From Clostridiales bacterium (GTDB taxonomy: Bacteria; Bacillota; Clostridia; Tissierellales; Sedimentibacteraceae), in NCBI GenBank assembly GCA_003487955.1, contig DNNJ01000022.1:1-11747 (forward strand): a stretch of DNA of 11,747 bases, read 5' to 3'. Numbering within the stretch: position 1 is the first letter of the stretch; each line of letters starts with the position of its first letter. The notes beneath the pieces were generated by a model. It ran no database searches. It was not told the DNA's origin and saw nothing but the letters and a program-made list of their open reading frames with translations. Below are positions 1-7,330 of the stretch, piece by piece. Position numbers and translations under genes: made by a program.

Positions 1-2
1 GT

Positions 3-980
3 TTGTTAATTTTATATTTGAAAGAAAGAAAACACAGCATGATTATGAGTCTTGTATTCATTTTAATTTTTGCAGTAATATTTTTGCTGTATAGAATTCC
101 TGTAGAAATTGTCCTGTATCCCGCTATAATATGTTTAGTTATATGGATAATATACACTAATATAAATTTTTACAAGTATTGTAAAGGCCATGAACGAAGG
201 GTTAAGCTTTCTAACCATATAGAAATTACATTGGAAAACCTTCCTGAAGCGGGCTCTTTGTTAGAAGAAGATTATCAAAATTTATTGAAAGTACTTATGG
301 TATATAATAATGCTCAAGTTTCTGAAAAAAATCAGAAATATAGTGATATGAAGGAATATATAACATTATGGACACATCAAATGAAAACTCCGATTACAGC
401 TCTTGATTTGCTTATAAATGAAATTGATAATGCTGATAGATATAAAATGAAAGAACAACTATTTGAAATGGAAAGATATTTAGATACTACCTTGCAATTC
501 ATGAGACTTGATACAATGAATTCAGATTTACTTTTAAAGGAATATTCGTTGATGGATATTGTGAAACAAGGGATTAAGTATTATTCCAAAATTTTTATCA
601 GTAAGGGAATTACGCTTAAGTTAGATGAGTTTGATACAAAAATTGTTACTGATGAGAAATGGCTTTTGTTTGTAATAAAGCAAATCCTTTCTAATTCCTT
701 AAAATATACTGATGAGGGGAGTATTTCCATTTATGTTATTCCTGATAAGACTTTAATTATCGAAGATACCGGAATTGGAATTTCAGAAGAAGATACTCCG
801 CGAATTTTCGAAAGAGGCTTCACGGGATATACCGGACGTATGGACAAGAAGGCTACAGGAATTGGTCTTTACCTTTCAAAGCAAATTTTAGATAAACTGA
901 ATCATAGTATTAAAATTAATTCCAAATCGGGATTTGGGACAAGAGTTTCTATAAATCTTAGCAACCTTACAGAAATGTAA
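3..980 (+). CDS. Bce-type intramembrane-sensing histidine kinase (5' end cut by window)
   Basis: This is a membrane sensor kinase of the BceS type, which in Firmicutes phosphorylates a BceR-like response regulator in response to its partner ABC transporter. Two transmembrane helices are visible (about residues 14-30 and 35-52, counted from the TTG at 3) with almost no extracellular loop, the mark of an intramembrane-sensing kinase. The H box WTHQMKTP has the phospho-accepting His at 125. The N box is near N231 (ILSNSLKYTDEG), the G1 box is DTGIGI at 255-260 and the G2 box TGIGLY at 285-290, so the ATPase domain is complete. The frame is open to the left edge and the TTG has no visible ribosome binding site. 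The true start is therefore probably a few codons upstream, next to an unseen response regulator gene. The transporter genes follow directly, so kinase and transporter should work as one sensory unit. The ligand, such as a bacitracin-like or lantibiotic-like peptide, cannot be told from the sequence. Confidence 0.9.
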   Translation: MLILYLKERKHSMIMSLVFILIFAVIFLLYRIPVEIVLYPAIICLVIWIIYTNINFYKYCKGHERRVKLSNHIEITLENLPEAGSLLEEDYQNLLKVLMVYNNAQVSEKNQKYSDMKEYITLWTHQMKTPITALDLLINEIDNADRYKMKEQLFEMERYLDTTLQFMRLDTMNSDLLLKEYSLMDIVKQGIKYYSKIFISKGITLKLDEFDTKIVTDEKWLLFVIKQILSNSLKYTDEGSISIYVIPDKTLIIEDTGIGISEEDTPRIFERGFTGYTGRMDKKATGIGLYLSKQILDKLNHSIKINSKSGFGTRVSINLSNLTEM

Positions 981-984
981 GGTT
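963..984. promoter_or_regulatory. Perfect inverted repeat, probable BceR-type operator
   Basis: A 9-bp arm AACCTTACA at 963-971, a 4-base spacer GAAA and the exact reverse complement TGTAAGGTT at 976-984 form a perfect dyad. Its core is TTACA-N4-TGTAA, the motif described for BceR-like response regulators in Bacillus. It overlaps the kinase stop codon (978-980) and lies about 80 bases before the ATPase start, the position expected for the operator of the transporter promoter. A further TGTAAGG at 996-1002 repeats the right half exactly 20 bp downstream, on the same face of the helix, and could be a weaker second site. No convincing -35/-10 pair follows; TTGTTG at 987-992 and TATGGC at 1009-1014 (16-bp spacer) is the best I see, and it is poor, as would suit an activator-dependent promoter. 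The motif match is seen; the role is inferred. Confidence 0.6.
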
Positions 985-1066
985 TATTGTTGTTTTGTAA
1001 GGAAAGGTTATGGCATAGTTTTTCTTTATTAACTAAAATGAATAATAGAAAGAAATAGGAGGAAAT

Positions 1067-1837
1067 ATGATGCCATTATTAACAGTAAACAATCTAAAGA
1101 AAGTTTATACCACCAGATTTGGAGGCAATAAAGTAACAGCATTAAAAAATATAAACTTTTCAGTAGAAAAAGGAGAATATGTTGCCATTATGGGCGAATC
1201 CGGTTCAGGGAAAACTACTCTATTAAATATTTTAGCTTCTATGGACAGACCTACATCCGGTGAGGTAATTCTAAATGGAAGTAATACGGTGAATATTGAT
1301 GAAAATGAGCTTGCAAAATTTAGGAGAGAGCATTTAGGATTTGTATTTCAAGATTTCAATTTGTTAGATACATTTTCAATAGAGGATAACATATATCTCC
1401 CTCTTGTCCTGGCAGGTGAAGGATACAAGAAAATGAATGACAAAATAAAGCCGATTGCTGAAAAATTGGGTATTTCAAACATATTAAAAAAATATCCATA
1501 CGAAGTTTCAGGAGGCGAGAAACAAAGAACTGCCATTGCACGAGCTGTTATAACAAAACCAGATATTTTGTTGGCGGATGAACCAACAGGAGCATTAGAT
1601 TCTAAATCTACAGGAGACCTGCTAAATACACTATCTGACATACACGAGGATGGTCAGACGATACTTATGGTAACTCACAGTGTACGTGCTGCAAGTCATG
1701 CAGGCAGGGTATTGTTTATTAAGGATGGAGAAATATACCACCAAATCTACAGGGGCAACATGACTAATGATGAAATGTATTTGAGGATTACTAATACACT
1801 GACTGTTTTACTGTCCGGCGGTGATTTACATGAATAG
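1067..1837 (+). CDS. Bce-type ABC transporter ATP-binding protein
   Basis: This is the cytoplasmic ATPase of an antimicrobial-peptide detoxification transporter of the MacB/BceA type; it pairs with the permease encoded next. All ABC motifs are intact: Walker A GESGSGKT at 43-50, Q-loop Gln at 95 (VFQD), signature VSGGEKQR at 147-154, Walker B ILLADEP at 167-173, D-loop near 176-178 and H-loop His at 204 (VTHS). At 256 residues it has the usual length. AGGAGG at 1057-1062 lies 4 bases before the ATG at 1067 and 7 before a second ATG at 1070, so the true start could be one codon later. The gene ends inside the start of the permease gene (8-base overlap), which indicates translational coupling. 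Expression probably depends on the inverted repeat at 963-984. The family is known for resistance to bacitracin, lantibiotics and similar peptides; the substrate here is unknown. Confidence 0.95.
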   Translation: MMPLLTVNNLKKVYTTRFGGNKVTALKNINFSVEKGEYVAIMGESGSGKTTLLNILASMDRPTSGEVILNGSNTVNIDENELAKFRREHLGFVFQDFNLLDTFSIEDNIYLPLVLAGEGYKKMNDKIKPIAEKLGISNILKKYPYEVSGGEKQRTAIARAVITKPDILLADEPTGALDSKSTGDLLNTLSDIHEDGQTILMVTHSVRAASHAGRVLFIKDGEIYHQIYRGNMTNDEMYLRITNTLTVLLSGGDLHE

Positions 1838-3863
1838 TTCAATGTATCTAAAATTAGCATTTACCAATATTAAGAAAAATAAAAATACATTTTTCCCATT
1901 CGGACTGTCTTGCGGTACAATGATAGCAATGTTTTACATGTTATTGTCAATTAGCAATCAGGCAGCAGAATCAACATTTTATGGCGGAAGAACCATGAGC
2001 TCAATATTGAATTTAGGTATTTGGGTATGTGGAATTTTTTCAGCCATAGTAATATTTTATACAAACGGATTTTTATTGAAGAGAAGAAATAAGGAACTTG
2101 GTTTATACAGTGTATTGGGGATGGAAAAAAGGCATATCGGGAAAATATTGATTTGGGAAATAATATTAACAGGTTTAATAAGTTTGTTCAGTGGGTTACT
2201 CGGTGGGCTGCTATTTTCAAAGATGATGTTTTTGGTTCTGTTAAATCTGATGAATTTTGGTACATCATTTGAATTTGGAATCTCAATTAATGCAGTGTTA
2301 TTAACATTATTAATATTTTCTGCAATTTTTTTATTAATTATTTTATTCAACAACTTATATCTAAGAAGATTAAAACCTATAGAATTATTGCAAGGAAGCA
2401 ATGTAGGGGATAGGGAGCCAAAGGCAAAGTGGATATCTGCCATATTAGGTGCATTATGCTTGTCAATAGGATATTATATTGCTGTTACAACAGAGAACCC
2501 TATTCAAGCTATATCTAAATTCTTTGTGGCAGTACTATTTGTAATTACAGGAACTTATTTGCTTTTCATAAGTGGAAGCATTGTATTATTGAAGGGCTTA
2601 AAAAAGAATAAAAAATATTATTATCATAAAACACATTTTATTACTGTTTCAGGCATGATGTATCGTATGAAGCAAAATGCAGTGGGACTGGCTAATATAT
2701 GTATATTGAGTACAGCTGTCATGGTTGTATTATCTTCTACTGTATCTCTTTATGTTGGAATAGATGATGTGTTGTGTACAATATTCCCAAGTGATGTTGC
2801 AATTAATTATGTTTATGAGCCGGAGGAAGATGAAAAGAATAATTTGAATTTTAATTATGATACGAATTTAATAGCAGATACTGTCCAAAATCATGCTCTT
2901 AAATATAATGTTGAGGTAAAGGACATTCAAGCTTACTATTCATTTAATACAGACGGTATTATAAATGAAGATAACTTAATTCCCGGTTATTACGGATTAT
3001 TCGACACAGTTTATTTGTATGCCCTTACATTAGACGATTATAGGTCTATTGGAATCAATGGTGAAAGTGTTGCGAAATTATACAATAATGAGGTTCATAT
3101 TTTATCCAATAATTCGGCATATAGTTCAATGGAAAGTATTGCTATCGGGAAGCAGAAATTTAAAATTTCTTCGTTTTCAGAATCCATGAAACTTTATGAT
3201 AAATTAGTAAATATAATGGGTGAAGATACTAACACTATTTTAATGGTTGTGAGTGATTTCGATAATTTACTGGCTCTTCAGGAAACAGTTAACAGTTTGA
3301 GAAATGAAGAATATGGAAGGTCCTCCATTGTTTATAATTATGAGTTTAATCTTACCGGCAAGCTGTCAGATAAAGAAGAGTTTAATATTACTTTAAGAGA
3401 TGCTTTAAATGAAGCCGATATACCGCATGTAGCTTCGGTGGACAGTATTTTTACATCGCGGCAAGATACTTTGAGTATCTTTGGGAGTTTGTTTTTTATA
3501 GGAATTTTTATAGGAACACTTTTCCTAATTGCTACAGTCCTTATAATTTATTATAAGCAAATATCGGAAGGCTTTGAAGACAGAGACAGATTCATTATAA
3601 TGCAGAATGTTGGTATGGGTAAGAAAGAAGTGAAGGTTGTTATAAAAAACCAAATAATGACAATATTTTATTTGCCGATATTGTTAGCAGTTGTTCATAT
3701 TATTTTCGCCTTTGACATTATAAGAAAAATGCTCGCAGTATTAAATCTTACAAATGTGAAGTTATTTGCAGGTTGTACTTTTGGAACAATACTGATTTTC
3801 GTAATTATTTATGGTGTTGTATATAAGCTTACCGCTAAGACTTATTATAAAATTGTAAACTAA
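1830..3863 (+). CDS. Bce-type ABC transporter permease with large extracellular sensor loop
   Basis: This is the membrane subunit that works with the preceding ATPase to sense and remove cell-wall-active peptides. Ten hydrophobic segments are visible (about 23-41, 60-82, 105-129, 153-176, 204-220, 231-256, 286-310, 550-575, 611-632, 648-668). A large hydrophilic region of about 240 residues between the seventh and eighth helices is the defining layout of BceB-like permeases and is thought to recognise the peptide and the kinase. An FtsX-type segment with KRRNKELGLYSVLGM lies near 84-98. I chose the ATG at 1830, which overlaps the end of the ATPase gene, with GGCGGTGA just upstream; a GTG in frame at 1821 and an ATG at 1842 are alternatives. 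The 677-residue product has normal family length and no frameshift. No clear terminator follows before the next promoter. Confidence 0.92.
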   Translation: MNSSMYLKLAFTNIKKNKNTFFPFGLSCGTMIAMFYMLLSISNQAAESTFYGGRTMSSILNLGIWVCGIFSAIVIFYTNGFLLKRRNKELGLYSVLGMEKRHIGKILIWEIILTGLISLFSGLLGGLLFSKMMFLVLLNLMNFGTSFEFGISINAVLLTLLIFSAIFLLIILFNNLYLRRLKPIELLQGSNVGDREPKAKWISAILGALCLSIGYYIAVTTENPIQAISKFFVAVLFVITGTYLLFISGSIVLLKGLKKNKKYYYHKTHFITVSGMMYRMKQNAVGLANICILSTAVMVVLSSTVSLYVGIDDVLCTIFPSDVAINYVYEPEEDEKNNLNFNYDTNLIADTVQNHALKYNVEVKDIQAYYSFNTDGIINEDNLIPGYYGLFDTVYLYALTLDDYRSIGINGESVAKLYNNEVHILSNNSAYSSMESIAIGKQKFKISSFSESMKLYDKLVNIMGEDTNTILMVVSDFDNLLALQETVNSLRNEEYGRSSIVYNYEFNLTGKLSDKEEFNITLRDALNEADIPHVASVDSIFTSRQDTLSIFGSLFFIGIFIGTLFLIATVLIIYYKQISEGFEDRDRFIIMQNVGMGKKEVKVVIKNQIMTIFYLPILLAVVHIIFAFDIIRKMLAVLNLTNVKLFAGCTFGTILIFVIIYGVVYKLTAKTYYKIVN

Positions 3864-3910
3864 ATGCTTGGTGGAACTGCAGCTTATTATGATATTTTAG
3901 TAGATAAGGC

Positions 3911-3939
3911 TTGACAAACCCATTCTACAATTGTAGAAT
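3911..3939 (+). promoter_or_regulatory. Sigma-A promoter of the BlaI-M56 operon
   Basis: TTGACA at 3911-3916 is a perfect -35 box, followed by a 17-base spacer and TAGAAT (5 of 6) at 3934-3939. Transcription should begin near 3946, giving a leader of about 40 bases before the repressor start. The spacer and -10 box are covered by the 30-bp palindrome at 3916-3945, so a bound repressor would block the polymerase. The promoter separates this operon from the transporter genes upstream. Confidence 0.85.
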
Positions 3940-3945
3940 GGGTTT
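3916..3945. promoter_or_regulatory. 30-bp perfect palindrome, probable BlaI-family operator
   Basis: The arm AAACCCATTCTACAA at 3916-3930 is followed without spacer by its exact reverse complement at 3931-3945. The centre, TACAATTGTA at 3926-3935, fits the TACA-NN-TGTA box bound by BlaI/MecI repressors. The palindrome covers the last base of the -35 box, the whole spacer and the -10 box of the promoter of the repressor's own gene, so negative autoregulation is the natural reading. BlaI dimers usually need only the central part; symmetry over all 30 bp is more than that. I saw no second copy of this box elsewhere in the window. Confidence 0.8.
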
Positions 3946-3972
3946 AGTAATACTATCTTGAATTTATTTTTG

Positions 3973-3980
3973 AAGGAGGG
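3973..3980 (+). promoter_or_regulatory. Ribosome binding site fixing the repressor start
   Basis: AAGGAGGG lies 4 bases before the ATG at 3985. The reading frame is open further upstream (TTG at 3958), but that codon has no such site and the protein from 3985 has standard BlaI length, so 3985 is the start. Confidence 0.85.
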
Positions 3981-3984
3981 TGAA

Positions 3985-4365
3985 ATGGACACTATTAAAA
4001 GAATTCCTGACAGTGAATTAGAAATAATGATGATAATTTGGGAAGCTGATAAACCGGTATCATCAACTTATATAATTGAAAAGTTAAAAGGAGAGAAGGA
4101 TTGGGCACATACTACAGTTTTAAACTTTTTAGCCCGATTGGTGGACAGAGGGTTTTTAGAAACCAAGAAGAAAGGAAGGTTTAACTATTACAATTCCCTA
4201 ATAAGTGAGAAAGACTACTTACAGAAGGAAAGCAAGACGTTTTTAGAAAAAATGCACAGGAATTCGTTAAAGAGTCTTGTAGCATCCTTATATGACGGAG
4301 ATGCAATAAGTAAGGAAGATTTGGAAGAGTTAAGTAACTTTGTGGATGAGGTTTCAAAATCATGA
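3985..4365 (+). CDS. BlaI/MecI-family transcriptional repressor
   Basis: This is a dimeric winged-helix repressor of the BlaI/MecI type, expected to bind the palindrome in its own promoter and to be inactivated by proteolysis triggered by the M56 membrane peptidase encoded next. The 126-residue product has the same length as staphylococcal BlaI. Residues 7-70 form the winged helix (PDSELEIMMIIWEADKPVS, then HTTVLNFLARLVDRGFL and the wing KKKGRFNYYN). Residues 75-126 form the dimerisation helices. The region around 96-106 (KSLVASLYDGD) aligns with the cleavage site of staphylococcal BlaI, where the cut is between Asn101 and Phe102; here those positions are Ser and Leu, so the site, if used, differs. 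The stop overlaps the next start (ATGA at 4362-4365), typical of blaI-blaR pairs. There is no beta-lactamase or penicillin-binding protein gene in the window. Confidence 0.92.
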   Translation: MDTIKRIPDSELEIMMIIWEADKPVSSTYIIEKLKGEKDWAHTTVLNFLARLVDRGFLETKKKGRFNYYNSLISEKDYLQKESKTFLEKMHRNSLKSLVASLYDGDAISKEDLEELSNFVDEVSKS

Positions 4366-5714
4366 GATGGTTTTATGAATTATTATCATTAAGTTTAAGC
4401 GTAACCCCAATAATTATATTATTGTTATGCCTTAACCCCATACTTAAGAAAAGATATTATGCCAAGTGGAGATACATTTTATGGATAGCTGTATCTATAT
4501 GTTTGCTATTGCCTATTTCCTATGCAAAGAATTTTCTCTTATCCTTGAAGATTACTGAGACCGTGCAAAGTGAACTGTTGTCCTCAACTTCTGTTGCTGT
4601 TAGTCAACTCCCAAAAATAAACCCAATTAATTTACATAACGCAAACGATAGCTTCGGAGAAGTTTTGATCGTTATATATTTTATCGGAGTAATAATATAT
4701 TTGGCTTATGTAATATTTTCTTACATTGGATTTCGCCGTGACATATCAAGATGGAGTAAAAAAACAATAAATTATGAAACTCAAACAATACTAAAAGATG
4801 AGCAAAACAAACTTAATATAAAACGAAATTTACCTTTACTCATATGCAAGAAGGTATCAAGCCCCATGTTAGTAGGACTTATGAGACCAATATTAGTGTT
4901 ACCTTCAGAAGCATATACACCTGAAGAATTAAGAATGGTACTGACACATGAATTGATTCATCTTAAAAGAAATGATATTTTAATAAAGACCATATTAACA
5001 GCCGCTTCTGTTGTTCATTGGTTTAATCCTGCAGTGAATTTGATGGTAAAACAAGCAAACAAAGATATGGAACAGTCTTGTGATGATTATGTATTGAACG
5101 GTTGTGATGTTGAGGAGAAAAAATTTTATTGTAACATTATCTTAAAAATGGCTGTACTTAATAACAAAGTAGCAGGACCTGTTTTTTCTACCAATATTGT
5201 TAGCAGCAGGAAGAATCTTGAGTGCAGAATTAAAAGTATTTTTGACAGTTCAAAGAAAAGGAGAGGCATTATAACACTTATTGCAGTAATATTATTTGTT
5301 ATTATAACCGGCACAATATTCAATGTCAATGGTTCAGAAGAGCCAGAAAAAATATCTCCTGTAAATGGACTTTTAGATGAACAAATTAATGTTATAAATG
5401 AAAAAGATGTTGGAAATGAAAAAGAAGTAAAAACTGAAATTGAAAATAATGAACTTGAAATAAACAATGAGTTTGAAAACTCAGAACCTAAGAATGAAAA
5501 TAGTAATCCGGAAATTATTGAAAATACAGATTCAGAAAACTTGCCGGTAACAGATAATATACAACAAGATAATACACAGCAAATAGTAGGTAGCATAGGG
5601 AATTCTATAGAAATACAAGAAGAAGCTATTGTTGAAAATAATATGTCGGAAATTGTGATTGTTGATTTAAATCAGTTGGAAAATCAGCTTAAGGAAAGCG
5701 AAACTGTTGAATAA
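4362..5714 (+). CDS. M56-family (BlaR1-type) membrane metallopeptidase without penicillin-binding domain
   Basis: This is an integral membrane zinc peptidase of the BlaR1/MecR1 family, expected to receive an outside signal and cause cleavage of the repressor encoded just before it. Hydrophobic helices lie near 8-27, 37-54, 99-124 and 302-320. The zinc site is HELIH at 196-200, with a likely third ligand Glu237 (DMEQSCDD), 37 residues after the second His, the same spacing I recall for staphylococcal BlaR1. After the last helix there are only about 130 outside residues (324-450). They are rich in Asn, Glu and Ile, of low complexity, and carry no SxxK, SxN or KTG motif of a beta-lactam sensor. 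Full BlaR1 is near 585-600 residues; this one is 450 and ends cleanly rather than by frameshift. Translation is probably coupled to the repressor gene. Family and zinc site are seen; the signal is unknown. Confidence 0.9.
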   Translation: MRWFYELLSLSLSVTPIIILLLCLNPILKKRYYAKWRYILWIAVSICLLLPISYAKNFLLSLKITETVQSELLSSTSVAVSQLPKINPINLHNANDSFGEVLIVIYFIGVIIYLAYVIFSYIGFRRDISRWSKKTINYETQTILKDEQNKLNIKRNLPLLICKKVSSPMLVGLMRPILVLPSEAYTPEELRMVLTHELIHLKRNDILIKTILTAASVVHWFNPAVNLMVKQANKDMEQSCDDYVLNGCDVEEKKFYCNIILKMAVLNNKVAGPVFSTNIVSSRKNLECRIKSIFDSSKKRRGIITLIAVILFVIITGTIFNVNGSEEPEKISPVNGLLDEQINVINEKDVGNEKEVKTEIENNELEINNEFENSEPKNENSNPEIIENTDSENLPVTDNIQQDNTQQIVGSIGNSIEIQEEAIVENNMSEIVIVDLNQLENQLKESETVE

Positions 5715-5741
5715 TAATTTGAGTAACTAAAGGAGGTAGCA

Positions 5742-7310
5742 ATGGGAAGAAAAGTATGTTTGTTTTTATTTATATTAATAATGACTGCAGCAATGATGAT
5801 GCCTGCAACTAAGGCAGAGGCAGCAAGCAGTGTAAGGGTTTCGCTGCCGGCATTTAAAGTAAGCTTAAATGGAGTAAACATAGAAAACAATTTTAATCAG
5901 TATCCGTTAATTGTTTATAATGACATTACATATTTTCCTATGACTTATTATGACAGCAGATTTATGGGACTTGAAACTGCATGGGACAGCAGTACAGGAC
6001 TAAAAATAATTAAAACCGGAGCTAATTGGAGTTACCAAAAGCAAGAATCATCAATAAAAAATAGTATCATTTACAACGCTCGAATAGCTCCATTCAAAAT
6101 TACGGTTAATGGAAAAACAATTGACAACAGCAAAGAACAGTATCCTTTGCTTCTATTCAGAAATATAACATATTTTCCGTTGACATGGAGATTTGCCGTA
6201 GAAGAATTTGATTGGAAGTATATTTTTGATCAAAATAACGGTTTAACAGTAAATTCAACAGATAGCACTCCGTCAGCAGTTCAAGTGACATTGCCTATTG
6301 TAACTCTTAAAACCGGCGAAAAAGGAGCTTTTACCATGGCTGGCGATTATTTTTATTATGAAGGAGCTAATGGAATCATTTATCAAGCTCCTATAAATGA
6401 CCCTGCCAATGCGAAAAATGTATACAAACTCCCTGATTCAGAACATGGCTTTGCATATGATTTTACATCTCTTAAAACTGAAAATGGTAAAGCGCTTTTA
6501 AGTTACCACACAGGCGGAGCAACCATGGGGTCAGATCATCTTATATGGCTTAAAGATGATGGTACCTCTGAAGTTCTTGACAGCGGATATTCCCTTATTA
6601 AAACATACGAAAATTATACTGTTCGTGTTGAGCAGAGGGGACCCTTTTTTGTAGATAACTTGCAGATTAGAAAGAATGGTGAAAAAGATTATATAAATAT
6701 AGGCAACCCGGATTATTCTTACGGTATGTATATTCATAAATATGGGGAAAATAAGTCTCGGAGAGCAACTTCAAGCAAAGATTTGTATTTAATTGATGAT
6801 GAAATATATGTTTTAGGGTATTACGGTTATTTTTTAGAAAACACTAATGATGAAACAACAGGTATTTACCGAGTTAATATAAACACCAATGCACAAGTTA
6901 GATTGTGCGATAATGAAGTGGCAAGTTTTAAAATAGTAAATGATATAATATATTTTGCAGACCAAAATCAGCATTTATATAAACTTCCCCTAACAGGAGG
7001 TACAGCTGAACTATTGGTAGATAAAGCAGTGGATTCATATGAAGTATTGGAAGGAAAACTATATTATTCATTGAAGGATAACAATCAGCTTTATGTCTAT
7101 GGTAATGAAGAATCAGTAAACCCCGGTGGTATTCTAAAAAGCTTAGAAGTTCAAAATGGTTACATGATTGCCATATTTGATAAGCTTAGTGAATCTCAAT
7201 ATAAATTGATGATTTTTAATGAAGACGGCAAGGTATTATATAAATCCATTGAAAATGTATTATTAGTTCGAATAGATAATGGTAAGGTTGTTTTCGTAAA
7301 GGACAACTGA
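5742..7310 (+). CDS. Secreted protein with two N-terminal repeats and DUF5050-like propeller region
   Basis: This looks like an exported protein, 522 residues, of unknown function. A signal peptide covers about residues 1-27 (hydrophobic run, then ATKAEA-AS, a good type I signal peptidase site). Two related modules follow at about 38-89 and 118-170. They share FKV/ITVNG, QYPLIVYN or QYPLLLFR, and DITYFPMT or NITYFPLT, a pattern like the small N-terminal domain of copper amine oxidases that recurs as a stand-alone module in clostridial surface proteins. From about 180 to the end are short beta-strand repeats with YFYYE, IYFADQ and LYKLPLTGGTAELL, like the DUF5050 propeller family. No amine oxidase catalytic domain is present. 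AGGAGG at 5731-5736 lies 5 bases before the ATG. The gene starts 27 bases after the M56 gene with no terminator between, so it is probably co-transcribed and under BlaI control. It may be the output of the circuit or a partner of the M56 tail; both are inference. Confidence 0.75.
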   Translation: MGRKVCLFLFILIMTAAMMMPATKAEAASSVRVSLPAFKVSLNGVNIENNFNQYPLIVYNDITYFPMTYYDSRFMGLETAWDSSTGLKIIKTGANWSYQKQESSIKNSIIYNARIAPFKITVNGKTIDNSKEQYPLLLFRNITYFPLTWRFAVEEFDWKYIFDQNNGLTVNSTDSTPSAVQVTLPIVTLKTGEKGAFTMAGDYFYYEGANGIIYQAPINDPANAKNVYKLPDSEHGFAYDFTSLKTENGKALLSYHTGGATMGSDHLIWLKDDGTSEVLDSGYSLIKTYENYTVRVEQRGPFFVDNLQIRKNGEKDYINIGNPDYSYGMYIHKYGENKSRRATSSKDLYLIDDEIYVLGYYGYFLENTNDETTGIYRVNINTNAQVRLCDNEVASFKIVNDIIYFADQNQHLYKLPLTGGTAELLVDKAVDSYEVLEGKLYYSLKDNNQLYVYGNEESVNPGGILKSLEVQNGYMIAIFDKLSESQYKLMIFNEDGKVLYKSIENVLLVRIDNGKVVFVKDN

Positions 7311-7330
7311 CGGAATTAATAAGGATATTA

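Noticed and set aside
963..984. The inverted repeat after the kinase gene as a terminator
   Set aside because: The stem is short and AT-rich and what follows is TATTGTTGTTTTG rather than a clean T run, while the core matches the BceR-type operator exactly.
2057..2443. Minus-strand open frame of 128 codons antisense to the permease gene
   Set aside because: Its Asn- and Ile-rich composition mirrors the permease strand; there is no motif and it overlaps a gene with clear homology.
3916..3945. The perfect palindrome as a terminator of the transporter operon
   Set aside because: It has no loop, no T run directly after it, and it lies exactly on a consensus promoter with a BlaI-box centre, so operator is the better reading. 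Some terminator effect is not excluded.
5126..5596. Minus-strand open frame of 156 codons antisense to the M56 gene
   Set aside because: It is rich in Ser, Phe and Ile as expected from the complement of an Asn/Glu-rich coding strand, has no family motif, and lies wholly inside a well supported gene.
4362..5714. The M56 protein as a true BlaR1/MecR1 beta-lactam sensor
   Set aside because: The outside part lacks SxxK, SxN and KTG motifs and is about 130 residues long instead of about 250, and there is no beta-lactamase or penicillin-binding protein gene nearby.
5742..7310. The secreted protein as a copper amine oxidase
   Set aside because: Only the small N-terminal module is similar; there is no catalytic domain or topaquinone motif, and the rest is propeller-like.
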